Positions 1 through 8,200 of a stretch of DNA of 64,000 nt are shown piece by piece; positions within the stretch are counted from its first letter, which is position 1, and each line of letters starts with the position of its first letter. Origin of the DNA: Mesorhizobium sp. (lineage in GTDB: Bacteria > Pseudomonadota > Alphaproteobacteria > Rhizobiales > Rhizobiaceae). The position numbers and the translations under genes are program-made. The notes beneath the pieces were generated by a model, which was not told the DNA's origin, did no database searches, and saw nothing but the letters and a program-made list of their open reading frames with translations. Location of the stretch: contig SAKE01000014.1 of NCBI GenBank assembly GCA_004017275.1, forward strand, positions 62,001-126,000, read 5' to 3'.

Positions 1-707
1 GACGAGCAGATGCCGACGCCGATGGCGGCGAGCAGCAGCGGCGGTGAGAAAAAAGCCGGCAGCGCGTCGGTAAAGCCGATCGGCAGCACGACGATGAAGG
101 CGACCGCCATGGCCGCACCCAGGCCGGCGATGCCACCGCCTGCGCCTGAGCGGGCGACGCGGTGGCCGAGCACGATATAGAAGACGAACAGCGCACCGTT
201 GAGGAAAGCCCAGAACAGTCCAAGCGGATCATCAGACCATTTGACGTCGATGAGCAGCAAGGTGCCGATGACGGCCACGGCCAGGGCGGCGAGATTGCGC
301 GGGCTCCTGAGGCCGATCACCGCGACGCCGATGGTGCCGACGAATTCGATCGCTGCCACCAGCGAGATCGGCAGGCGGTCGAGCGCCAGGTAGAACGAAC
401 AGTTCATCACCGCCAGACAGGCGCCGAAGGCCAGCAACAGCAGCCGCGTCGAGCGATCGGCTCGGGCGAAGCTTCGCCATGGACGAGTCAGCGGTGCGAA
501 GATCAGCGCGGCGGTGGCTATGCGCAGCCATGCCATGCCAAGCACGCCGACATGCGGGAAAAGCAGCACGGCGAATGCCGGGCCGAGATAGTGGAAGACA
601 GCGCTGACACCGAACCAGACATGCGGCGGCAGTTTTTCCGCGAGCCTGCCGAGGGTGGAGCCAGCAGGGGCAGGGGTTGCCACGAGAGCTTGCGTTTGGT
701 CATCCAT
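1..707 (-). CDS. EamA/DMT-family exporter, RhtA-like (partial)
   Basis: The reading frame starts with ATG at 705-707 (MDDQTQALVATP) and runs off the left edge, so about 235 N-terminal residues are visible. It shows alternating hydrophobic segments typical of the ten-helix drug/metabolite transporters, and the pattern FHYLGPAFAVLLFP, then MAWLR, then SLVAAIEFVGTIGVA resembles the threonine/homoserine exporter RhtA of E. coli. The role would be export of amino acids or similar small metabolites across the inner membrane. It is divergent from an Lrp/AsnC regulator 89 bp away, a common arrangement for amino-acid exporters, so that regulator probably controls it. The family is clear; the substrate is inferred. 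The C-terminal third is outside the window. Confidence 0.85.
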   Translation of the reverse strand, partial: MDDQTQALVATPAPAGSTLGRLAEKLPPHVWFGVSAVFHYLGPAFAVLLFPHVGVLGMAWLRIATAALIFAPLTRPWRSFARADRSTRLLLLAFGACLAVMNCSFYLALDRLPISLVAAIEFVGTIGVAVIGLRSPRNLAALAVAVIGTLLLIDVKWSDDPLGLFWAFLNGALFVFYIVLGHRVARSGAGGGIAGLGAAMAVAFIVVLPIGFTDALPAFFSPPLLLAAIGVGICS

Positions 708-733
708 AGGATCAGTATCGCAGGCAGATTTGC

Positions 734-750
734 CTAGACATATGGGTGAT
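734..750. promoter_or_regulatory. 17-nt sequence shared with XRE-regulator promoter
   Basis: The sequence CTAGACATATGGGTGAT lies in the divergent exporter/Lrp intergenic region and recurs exactly at 31702-31718, over the start of the XRE-cupin regulator gene. Just upstream is a small palindrome, GGCAGATTTGCC. It may be a binding site common to both promoters, but a chance 17-mer match within 64 kb cannot be excluded. Confidence 0.3.
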
Positions 751-796
751 GATTGGCTCTCCCGGCTGAATTTCCACCGGAAGCAAGGAATTTTCC

Positions 797-1276
797 ATGA
801 AACGCCTTCGAATTGAAGGCGCCGACCTCGATGCCGCGGATATGAAGATCCTGCGCTTGCTGGAAAAGGACGCGCGCATCAGCACGGCGGAGTTGGCACG
901 CTCGGTCGGCCTGTCGGCGCCGAGCGTGGCCGAGCGCATCAAGCGGCTGCAGGAAAGCGGCGTCATCGAGGCCTATTCGGTCAGGATCAACCCCGCGGCA
1001 CTTGGTCTGCCGCTGTCGGCATGGCTGCGCATTCGGCCGGTGCCGGGGCAACTGGCTGTCGTGGCCGAAATCATCCGCGAGCTACCGGAAATCGCGCAAT
1101 GCGACCGGGTTACCGGCGAGGACTGTTTCATCGCGCTGGCGCATGTCGCCTCGGTGGCCGACCTCGAGCGGGTGATCGACCGCATCATTCCCTATGCGAT
1201 GACCAACACGGCGATCATCCAGTCGTCACCGGTGGTGGCGCGCTCAGCCCTGGGGGCGGTGAAGCGATCGCCGTGA
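797..1276 (+). CDS. Lrp/AsnC-family transcriptional regulator
   Basis: This 159-residue protein has the full Lrp/AsnC architecture. An N-terminal winged HTH lies at about residues 12-60 (DMKILRLLEKDARIS, then TAELARSVGLSAPSVAERIKRL). An alpha/beta RAM effector domain at about 68-150 binds amino acids and drives oligomerisation. Length matches the family (about 150-165). The ATG at 797 is the first in frame, with a purine-rich AAGGAA 9 nt upstream. It is divergent from the RhtA-like exporter and probably regulates it, and itself, in response to an amino acid. Which amino acid cannot be read from the sequence. Confidence 0.9.
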   Translation: MKRLRIEGADLDAADMKILRLLEKDARISTAELARSVGLSAPSVAERIKRLQESGVIEAYSVRINPAALGLPLSAWLRIRPVPGQLAVVAEIIRELPEIAQCDRVTGEDCFIALAHVASVADLERVIDRIIPYAMTNTAIIQSSPVVARSALGAVKRSP

Positions 1277-1321
1277 CGATTCCACCCACGCACACGGGTT
1301 GATTTGCCAACTTGGAACGTG

Positions 1322-1500
1322 GCGCCGCCCCTCATCTGCCTGCCGGCATCTTCTCCCCGTATAGTGACGGGGAGAAGGGTCAGCCTCGATGTTGGCTCAC
1401 ATACTTCAACGTTGGCAGTTGGCGAAATCTTTGGTGGCTGTGTCCTTCTCCCCGTCACTATACGGGGAGAAGTGCCCGGCAGGGCGATGAGGGGCAGCGC
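1322..1500. repeat. Long palindromic intergenic repeat, copy A
   Basis: Two nearly identical 57-bp arms (1322-1378 and 1444-1500) face each other around a 65-bp spacer. Each arm contains its own hairpin, CTCCCCGT-ATAGTG-ACGGGGAG, and an outer block reading GCCCCTCATC in one orientation. The same structure recurs at 15051-15233. It carries no gene and has the form of a MITE-like or rhizobial intergenic palindromic element. Its RNA would fold into a long stem if transcribed. Confidence 0.85.
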
Positions 1501-1544
1501 AGGCTTACAAAAAAGTGACAGGCAGCCACAGGCCGAATCGCCGG

Positions 1545-1742
1545 CTAAGCGTGGCCGCGCTTCATGCGCGCCTGTTTCAGGATGGCGCGCCAGCGGATCA
1601 TGTCGAACGGGATCGGCTCGTTGTTGTTGGCGATGTGGAAGATCTCGTTGTTGACGTTCTTGAGCGAGCGCCAGAAATCATAGTCGGTGATGCGCGGATC
1701 GGCGACCAGCCTGTCCACTTCGACCTTGATGTCGGTTTTCAT
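1545..1742 (-). CDS. Small hypothetical protein (65 aa)
   Basis: The chosen start, ATG at 1740-1742, gives MKTDIKVEVDRLVADP and has AGGGA six bases upstream. A longer in-frame start (1784) adds 14 unconvincing residues. The protein is charged, soluble and helical, with a composition like real coding sequence (DYDFWRSLKNVNNEIFHIANNNEP, ending KQARMKRGHA). I do not recognise the family. It stands alone between the palindromic repeat and the thioesterase gene, on the same strand as the latter but 235 bp beyond its stop. A real small gene is likely; its function is unknown. Confidence 0.6.
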   Translation of the reverse strand: MKTDIKVEVDRLVADPRITDYDFWRSLKNVNNEIFHIANNNEPIPFDMIRWRAILKQARMKRGHA

Positions 1743-1977
1743 GCACGTCCCTCGAACCGGCTCGCCGCGCCGCCCGTATCGCAACCCATGCGGATCGTTT
1801 TCGACCGCTCCGCTGAGTCGTTCAATGGCTCAAATGGCTTGTTCCCGTTAAAACCTCGGTAAGGTTAACGTGGGCGCCAAGCCGCTTCAAGCACCGCCGC
1901 CGGCCGATTGCAGGGTTCTGCGATTTTAGATCGCGGGTGTGGCTTTGAAGCCGGGAACGAGAAGTGTCGGCTTCGCC

Positions 1978-2457
1978 CTATTTGCGTTTGATGCCGATCG
2001 AGCGGCCGGCGCGTTCCGGCATCGGCAGTGCCGAATGGGCGGCGCGCATGGCCTCGACCCTGGCCAACACATCGGCGGGGAAGGGCGCCACCTTCGGCCC
2101 GGACATGTCGACATGCAGCGACAGCGATTCGGAAGTGGCGGCCAGCCAGCCGTCGACATGACGGATTTCCTGGTAGACCCGCAGCCGCTTGTCGTCATGG
2201 TCGATGAGCTGGAAGGAGACCGTGACCTTGTGCTCGAGATGCAGCTCCTGCACGTAACAGACATGGACTTCGGCCGTGTAGATGGTGAGGCGGCGATCCC
2301 TGGCATAGTTCGGTCCCATGCCCATTGCTTCGAAGGCGTCGTCCGAGCAGCGGTCGAACAGCACGTTGTAGTAGGCCATGTTGAGATGGCCGTTGTAGTC
2401 GATCCAGTCCTGCTCGATGTCCATGGGTTTTGAGACGAAGGGAGCGGGGGTGGGCAT
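1978..2457 (-). CDS. Hot-dog fold thioesterase family protein
   Basis: This 159-residue protein carries the 4-hydroxybenzoyl-CoA thioesterase-like signature DYNGHLN at residues 20-26 (D-x-N-G-H), followed by the predicted hot-dog beta sheet (LTIYTAEVHVCYVQEL, then VTVSFQLIDHDDKRLRVYQEI). It should hydrolyse an acyl-CoA thioester in the cytoplasm; relatives include betainyl-CoA thioesterases linked to carnitine metabolism, but nothing here fixes the substrate. The start at 2457 has AAGGAAG five bases upstream. The gene is monocistronic, divergent from the FAD-linked dehydrogenase with a palindromic repeat between them. Confidence 0.85.
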   Translation of the reverse strand: MPTPAPFVSKPMDIEQDWIDYNGHLNMAYYNVLFDRCSDDAFEAMGMGPNYARDRRLTIYTAEVHVCYVQELHLEHKVTVSFQLIDHDDKRLRVYQEIRHVDGWLAATSESLSLHVDMSGPKVAPFPADVLARVEAMRAAHSALPMPERAGRSIGIKRK

Positions 2458-2518
2458 CGAAACTTCCTTGTTCTGGCGCTGGACAGAGCGTGGCGGGTGA
2501 GTGTCTTTTATTCTGACG

Positions 2519-2586
2519 CAATTCCCCAGGGAAAGCGCTACGCGGTTTTCCCGGGAAAACCGCTTCGCACTTTTCCTGGAATTGCT
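2519..2586. repeat. Palindromic repeat with perfect 22-bp core
   Basis: Outer arms GCAATTCC (2519-2526) and GGAATTGC (2579-2586) enclose a perfect 22-bp palindrome at 2542-2563 centred on CCCGGG. The right half contains AAAACCGCTTCGCACTTTTC, which reappears with one change (A for G) at 60197-60216 upstream of ilvC, so both belong to one repeat family. It lies between divergent genes. Confidence 0.75.
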
Positions 2587-2643
2587 TTAGGCATCCATAG
2601 CTGCATAACAAGCGTGGACGCTGGTCCATTCGCGGAGGAATTC

Positions 2644-4059
2644 ATGGCTCTGAGCGACCTCAATCCGGTCGAACGCAACGAGGAAGGCATCGCGGCGGTG
2701 CTCGGCATCCTCAAGCAGCAACTGGGCGAGCGCTTCCAGACCGGCCAGGCTATCCGCTCGCAGCACGCGCACACCACCACCTATATCCCAACGCAGGCGC
2801 CGGATGGCGTCGCTTTTCCCGAGACGACGGCCGAGGTGCAGGAGATCGTGCGCGCCTGCGCGGCGCATCGCGTGCCGGTGATCGCCTTTGGCGTCGGCTC
2901 CTCGCTGGAAGGCCACACCAACGCACCGGGCGGCGGCATTTCGGTCGACACCTCGCGCATGAACCGCATCCTGGCTGTCAATCCGCAGGACCTCGACTGC
3001 ACGGTCGAACCCGGCGTCACGCGGGAGGATCTGAACCGGCATCTGCGTGACACCGGCCTGTTCTTTCCGATCGATCCGGGTGCCAATGCCTCGCTCGGCG
3101 GCATGGCGGCGACGCGGGCCTCCGGCACCAATGCGGTGCGCTACGGCACGATGCGCGAGAACGTGCTGTCGCTGACCGCCGTCATGGCCGACGGCGAGAC
3201 GGTGACGACCGGCAAGCGCGCGAAAAAGAGTTCGGCCGGCTACGACCTGACCCGGCTGTTGGTCGGTTCGGAAGGCACGCTCGGCATCATCACTTCGCTG
3301 ACCTTGAAGCTGCAAGGCATCCCGCAGGCGATCTCGGGCGGCGTCTGCCCGTTTCCAAGCGTCGAGGCGGCCTGCAACGCGGTCATCGCAACGATCCAGA
3401 TGGGCATCCCGGTGGCGCGCATCGAACTGGTCAACGCGCTGCAGATGCGGGCGATGAAGAACTATTCGAAGCTCGACTATCCCGAGAGCCCATGCCTGTT
3501 CGTCGAGTTTCACGGCAGCGATGCCGGCGTTGCCGAGCAGGCCGAGACTTTTGGTATGATCGCCGAGGAGAATGGCGGCGGGCCGTTCCTGTGGACCAGC
3601 GTCGCCGAGGAGCGCACGAAACTGTGGAAGGCCAGGCACGACGCCTACTGGTCGTCACTGACGCTGCGGCCCGGCGCCAAGGGTCTGTCGACCGATGTCT
3701 GCGTGCCGATTTCGCGCCTTGCCGAATGCGTCACCGAAACCGAGGCTGACATCGCCGAGATGGGCCTGATCGCGCCGATCGTCGGACATGCCGGCGACGG
3801 CAATTTCCATGTGCTGGTGCTGATGGATGTGAACGATCCCAAGGAGATCGCGCTGTCGGAAAAGTTCGTCGCGCGGCTCAACATGCGGGCGATCGCCATG
3901 GACGGCACCTGCACCGGCGAGCACGGCATCGGCCAGGGCAAGATCGGCTTCCTGCGCCACGAACTCGGCCACGGCGTCGACATCATGCGCACCATCAAGC
4001 AGGCGCTCGATCCGCTTGATATCATGAACCCGGGCAAGATCCTGCCGGGAATGGACTAA
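2644..4059 (+). CDS. FAD-linked dehydrogenase, D-lactate/glycolate oxidase (GlcD/Dld) family
   Basis: The 471-residue product (start ATG 2644 after a strong GGAGG six bases upstream; an upstream in-frame extension to 2497 runs through the palindromic repeat and is rejected) has a PCMH-type FAD-binding domain at about residues 50-230, with GVGSSLEGH at 83-91, PGANASLGGMAATRASGTNA and LLVGSEGTLGII. The C-terminal FAD-oxidase domain has GHAGDGNFHVLV and GEHGIGQGK, the conserved cofactor/metal motifs of the family. It should oxidise a 2-hydroxy acid such as D-lactate or glycolate and pass electrons to cytochrome c or quinone. No GlcE/GlcF partners are adjacent, which favours a single-subunit D-lactate dehydrogenase (cytochrome). 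The exact substrate is inferred. Confidence 0.85.
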   Translation: MALSDLNPVERNEEGIAAVLGILKQQLGERFQTGQAIRSQHAHTTTYIPTQAPDGVAFPETTAEVQEIVRACAAHRVPVIAFGVGSSLEGHTNAPGGGISVDTSRMNRILAVNPQDLDCTVEPGVTREDLNRHLRDTGLFFPIDPGANASLGGMAATRASGTNAVRYGTMRENVLSLTAVMADGETVTTGKRAKKSSAGYDLTRLLVGSEGTLGIITSLTLKLQGIPQAISGGVCPFPSVEAACNAVIATIQMGIPVARIELVNALQMRAMKNYSKLDYPESPCLFVEFHGSDAGVAEQAETFGMIAEENGGGPFLWTSVAEERTKLWKARHDAYWSSLTLRPGAKGLSTDVCVPISRLAECVTETEADIAEMGLIAPIVGHAGDGNFHVLVLMDVNDPKEIALSEKFVARLNMRAIAMDGTCTGEHGIGQGKIGFLRHELGHGVDIMRTIKQALDPLDIMNPGKILPGMD

Positions 4060-4079
4060 CGGGCCGTCTCCGCTGCGGC

Positions 4080-5051
4080 CTACTTCTCCTGTGCGCCCTG
4101 AACAAGCGTCTGCAGCATGGGGCGGGTTGGCGCGAAGAACGTCGTGCCGGTGTGCGGTGTGGAGAAATCGAGCAGCCGGTCGTACGCGCCCGGCGGGTCG
4201 CCGATGTACATTCGCTGCAGCATCTTCTCGATCACCCAGAGATACCTGGAATAGCCGATAAAGTAGGTGCCGAACTCCTGTTGCCCCGGCCGGCCGAACG
4301 GCATGTTGTCGCGCAATATGTCGTATTCGTTGCCGTCGGCATCCTCGATGGTGGCCAGCGACTTGTGCGATTTGCGCGGCGCGTCGTCATCGTCGATTTC
4401 GATGTTGTCGATCTTGGTGCGGCCGATGATTGCTTCCTGCTCGGGCGTCGGAATGCGCGCCCAGGCCTGCATGTCGTGCAGGTATTTCTGGACGACGACA
4501 TAGCTGCCGCCGGCAAAGTCGGCATCCTCGTCGCCGACCAATGCCGAGGCGGGCAGGTCGAGCCCGGTCGGGTTGGCGGTGCCGTCGACGAAGCCGAGCA
4601 GGTCACGGGCATCGAAATAGCGAAAGCCTGTGACTTCGTCGACGACGGTCACGTCAGAGCCAAGCCGGTCGAGCAGTATGCGCTCGAACTCGAAGCACAT
4701 GTCGGGACGCTCGGAGCGGATGTGGAAAAGAAGGTCGCCGGCGGTCGAAGGGGCCGAATGAACCGCCCCCTTGATCGGCGCGAACGGTTTCAGTTCCAGC
4801 GGCCGCCGATCTGGAGAAAGACGATCCCAGAGATCGTGGCCGATACCGGCAATGCACGACAGTCGCCCGGAAAGGTCGCGGAATCCGACGGTTTTGACCA
4901 GATCGTCGAGCCCGCCAAGCACGGAGGCGACCTTGGCGAGCGCGCTCTGCTCGCTGCCGACGGTGACGACAAGGAAGACCGCCGAAAGCGACAGCGGGGC
5001 GTCGACACTTTGCGCATCGATCGGCACGCGGTCCCAGTTCTTTCCAGACAT
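4080..5051 (-). CDS. Dyp-type heme peroxidase (YfeX-like)
   Basis: This 323-residue protein matches dye-decolourising peroxidases. The signature GFVDGTANP is at residues 153-161, with the catalytic Asp156. The likely proximal heme ligand is His229 (SHKSL), and the distal-side region NMPFG...GTYFIGYSR follows. It uses hydrogen peroxide to oxidise organic substrates. There is no signal peptide or Tat motif and no encapsulin gene next to it, so it should be cytoplasmic, as for YfeX/DyP subtype B. It ends 21 bp from the convergent dehydrogenase stop. Upstream lies a triple 22-bp repeat that may be its operator. Confidence 0.9.
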   Translation of the reverse strand: MSGKNWDRVPIDAQSVDAPLSLSAVFLVVTVGSEQSALAKVASVLGGLDDLVKTVGFRDLSGRLSCIAGIGHDLWDRLSPDRRPLELKPFAPIKGAVHSAPSTAGDLLFHIRSERPDMCFEFERILLDRLGSDVTVVDEVTGFRYFDARDLLGFVDGTANPTGLDLPASALVGDEDADFAGGSYVVVQKYLHDMQAWARIPTPEQEAIIGRTKIDNIEIDDDDAPRKSHKSLATIEDADGNEYDILRDNMPFGRPGQQEFGTYFIGYSRYLWVIEKMLQRMYIGDPPGAYDRLLDFSTPHTGTTFFAPTRPMLQTLVQGAQEK

Positions 5052-5092
5052 CCGAAATTCTCCGTTTCGTCGGGATTTGTTTCAGATCGCCG

Positions 5093-5158
5093 GACATCGC
5101 GCAACACAGGACGAGACATCACGCAGCTGCGGATGGGACATCACGCAACACTGGATGA
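5093..5158. repeat. Three tandem 22-bp direct repeats in the DyP/AsmA intergenic region
   Basis: Three contiguous units (5093-5114, 5115-5136, 5137-5158) share the pattern GACATCRCGCA followed by RSAYAGGAYGR-like sequence. Units 1 and 3 are most alike (GCAACA then GGA near the end of each). The 22-bp period is two helical turns, so a protein could bind all three on one face. The array is 42 bp upstream of the DyP start and 70 bp upstream of the AsmA-like start. Confidence 0.7.
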
Positions 5159-5227
5159 ATTGCCTCTTTATCGACACGCGGATGCGGGTAGAGTGCGGCA
5201 GAATTTCAATCAACCCATTCGGAGCTG

Positions 5228-8200
5228 ATGCTCGCACGTCTGTTCGTGATCTTCGGTGGCCTTTTTGTGCTGGTGCTGTGCGCGGCGCTGGTGGTGCCGT
5301 ATTTTATCGACTGGACAGGCTACCGCGCCCAATTCGAGCGCGAGGCGAGTGCCATTCTGGGCCGCAAGGTGACCGTGCAGGGCGACGCCACGGCAAGGCT
5401 GTTGCCGTTTCCCTCGGTGACCTTCTCGAATGTCGCCGTCGCCGGCGGCCCCAATGGCCAGCCGGCGATGACCGTCGAGACGTTTTCGATGGACGCGGAA
5501 CTGGCGCCCTTCCTGCGCGGCGAAGTGCTGATCTTCGACATGCGGCTGGTGCGGCCGAAAGCGACCATCGATATCGCCAACAACGGAACGGTCGATTGGG
5601 CGATGCGGCCGTCCTCGCCCTTCGATCTCAACCAGATCTCGATCGAGAAGCTGACGGTGACGGAAGGACAGATCGAACTGCGCCATGCCGCCGGCGGGCG
5701 CAGCCACCTGTTTTCCGAGATCAATTCGACCATCTCGGCCAAGTCGCTGGCCGGCCCGTGGCGCATGGACGGCACGCTGCGGCTGGACGGGTTGCGCACC
5801 GCGGTCACCGCGTCCACCGGCAAGGCCGAAGGCAACGGGCAGATGCGGCTGCGGCTGAAGGCCGATCCGGACGCCTATCCGCTGGTCATCGAGACCGACG
5901 GCAATTCCGGCATCGTCAATGGTGCCGCCGTCTATTCCGGCCAGTTCAAGATTTCAAACCCTGACAAGAATGGCGCCGACAAGAATAGCGCCGAACTGCG
6001 CGGCACCGACGGCGAGACGGTGAAGGTCTCGGCCGGCAAGCCTGATCCAGGCTTTCGGCTGAACGGCAAGTTTTCGCTCGACCACCAGAAACTCGGCGTC
6101 GACGAATTCCGCTTCGAGACCGGGCCGCTCGACAATCCCTACACCGCCGACGGCAAGGCTTCCGTCGATCTCGGGCTGAAGCCGAGCTTCGCCATCGAGG
6201 CCAATGGCGCGCAGGTGCAGTTCGACGAGGCAGTGGGCGCCGAAGCCGGCGCCGGCCTGACGCTGGATCAGCGCATCGCGGCGTTTGAGCAAGCGCTGCT
6301 CGATATGCCCAAGCCGACCATTCCCGGCACTGTCGAGGTCAAGCTGCCGGCGGTGGTGGCCGGCGACACCACGGTGCGCGACGTGCATCTTTCCGCCGAG
6401 CCGGTCGATGGCGGCTGGTCGGTGAAATCGCTTGCCGCGACCTTGCCCGGCCGCACCACGCTGGAAGCCGATGGCATGCTCGTGCTCAATGTGGAGGGCC
6501 ATTTCGGCTTCAACGGCTCGCTGCTGCTGGCCGTGGCGCAACCCTCCGGCTTTGCCGCATGGCTGTCGAAGGATGTCGACGAGGCGATCCGCCGTCTGCC
6601 TGCCGCCGGCTTCAAGGCCAAGGTCGACCTCAGTCAAAAGCGCCAGGCCTTCAGCGATCTCGAGCTGATCCTGGGCAAGGCGAAGTTTTCCGGCCGCATC
6701 GATTCCAGCCAGCCCGACGATGCCAAGCCGTCGGTGCTGATGCGGCTCGAAGGCGGCGAGCTCGATGTCGATGGGCTGGCGGCCTTCGCCTCGATCTTCG
6801 TCAGCGACAAGGGCGCGAATCGCTTTGCCGACCGCGACCTCGATTTCCAGATCAAGGCCGGGCCGGTCAGTGCCGGCGGGTTGACTGCCGACACGGTCGA
6901 CACGGCGCTGAGGCTGCGCGACGGACTGCTCGAAATCGACCGGCTATCAGTGGGCGGGCTGGCCGACGCCTCGATCAGCGCCACCGGCAGGATCAAGGAT
7001 TTCCCCGCGAGCCCGACCGGCAAGCTCGACGCGTCGGTGGTTGCTGTCGATCTGAAGCCGCTGATCGACGTCGCGGCCCAGCATTATCCCGATAGTGTCG
7101 TGCTCAGAGGACTGGCAAGCCGTGCTGCTGCCTATCCCGAGCTGTTCCAGGATGCGCGCGTCGACCTTGTGGCGAGTGCCGCCGACAATGGCGACGGCAC
7201 CACTGGCCTGGCGGTGAGCGGGCAAGGCAAGGCCGGCGGCTCGGCCTTTTCCGCGTCGCTGTCGGGGAAGGGGGCGGTGGACAAGCTTCTCGAAGCGCCG
7301 GTGGCGCTGACCTTCAACGCCAAAAACCCTGACGCCACCGCGCTGCTGGCGCTCTACGGCCTGCCGGCGCTGCCGCTCGGCATGCTGGGCGAGGCAAGCA
7401 CGGACATTCAGGCCAAGGGCACGCTCGGCGGCGGCCTGGCGACGCGTTTCAGCCTCGCCGGCGACGACTTCAAGGCCGGTTTCGAGGGGGCAATCGCCGA
7501 TACGCCGCAAGGCCTCACCGCCAAGGGCAAGCTCAGCCTCGACGCCGCCGATATCGAGCCATGGCTGATGACATCAGGCATCGGCCTGCCGGGCATGGGG
7601 GCGGGCATGTCGGCGTCGCTCTCGGCGCAGGGCGACTATGGCAACGGTCTGCTGGTGCTGGATGAACTCAGCGGTGCCATCAACGAAGCGGCGGTGTCCG
7701 GCGACGTCAATGTCGACGTCAAGGACGGCGTGCCGCATTTGGCCGGCGCATTGGCGCTCGATGAACTCGATCTCGACCCGATGGCAGTGGCGCTGTTCGG
7801 CGATTCCGCCTTTCTTGCCGACAAGGACGATAAGGGTGGCGTTTGGCCGATGACACCGTTCAGCCAGAAATCCAGCCTGCCGTTCACCGCCGACCTTGAC
7901 CTGACGACGGCAGCACTTGCCGCCGGCCGGTTCGCCACCGCCTATGACGCTGCCTTTTCGCTCAAGCTCGACCAGGAAGGCATTCGCGTTTCGGATCTCA
8001 AGGCGAAATTGCTGGGCGGGGCGCTGTCCGGTCTGTTCGAGTTGAAGAACAACGACGGCACCGGACTTTTCAGCGGCCAGATGAAACTGGCGGGCGCCGA
8101 TCTGGCGACCGTGCTGCCGGATGCCGGCATCAGCGGCATCAGCGATTTCTCGACGGCGCTGTCAAGCAGCGGCAAATCGGTCGAAGGGATGGTGGCCGCG

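Noticed and set aside
742..816. 24-codon ORF (MGDDWLSRLNFHRKQG) before the Lrp gene as a leader peptide
   Set aside because: No ribosome site, no skew to any amino acid, and no attenuator structure; it overlaps the Lrp start.
2497..2643. N-terminal extension of the FAD-linked dehydrogenase
   Set aside because: It translates a palindromic repeat, and a strong GGAGG stands before the ATG at 2644.
5093..5158. Possible CRISPR array
   Set aside because: The three 22-bp units abut with no spacers, and no cas genes are present.
4152..5228. Plus-strand 358-codon open frame across the DyP gene
   Set aside because: Antisense to a peroxidase with the GxxDG motif; no homology pattern.
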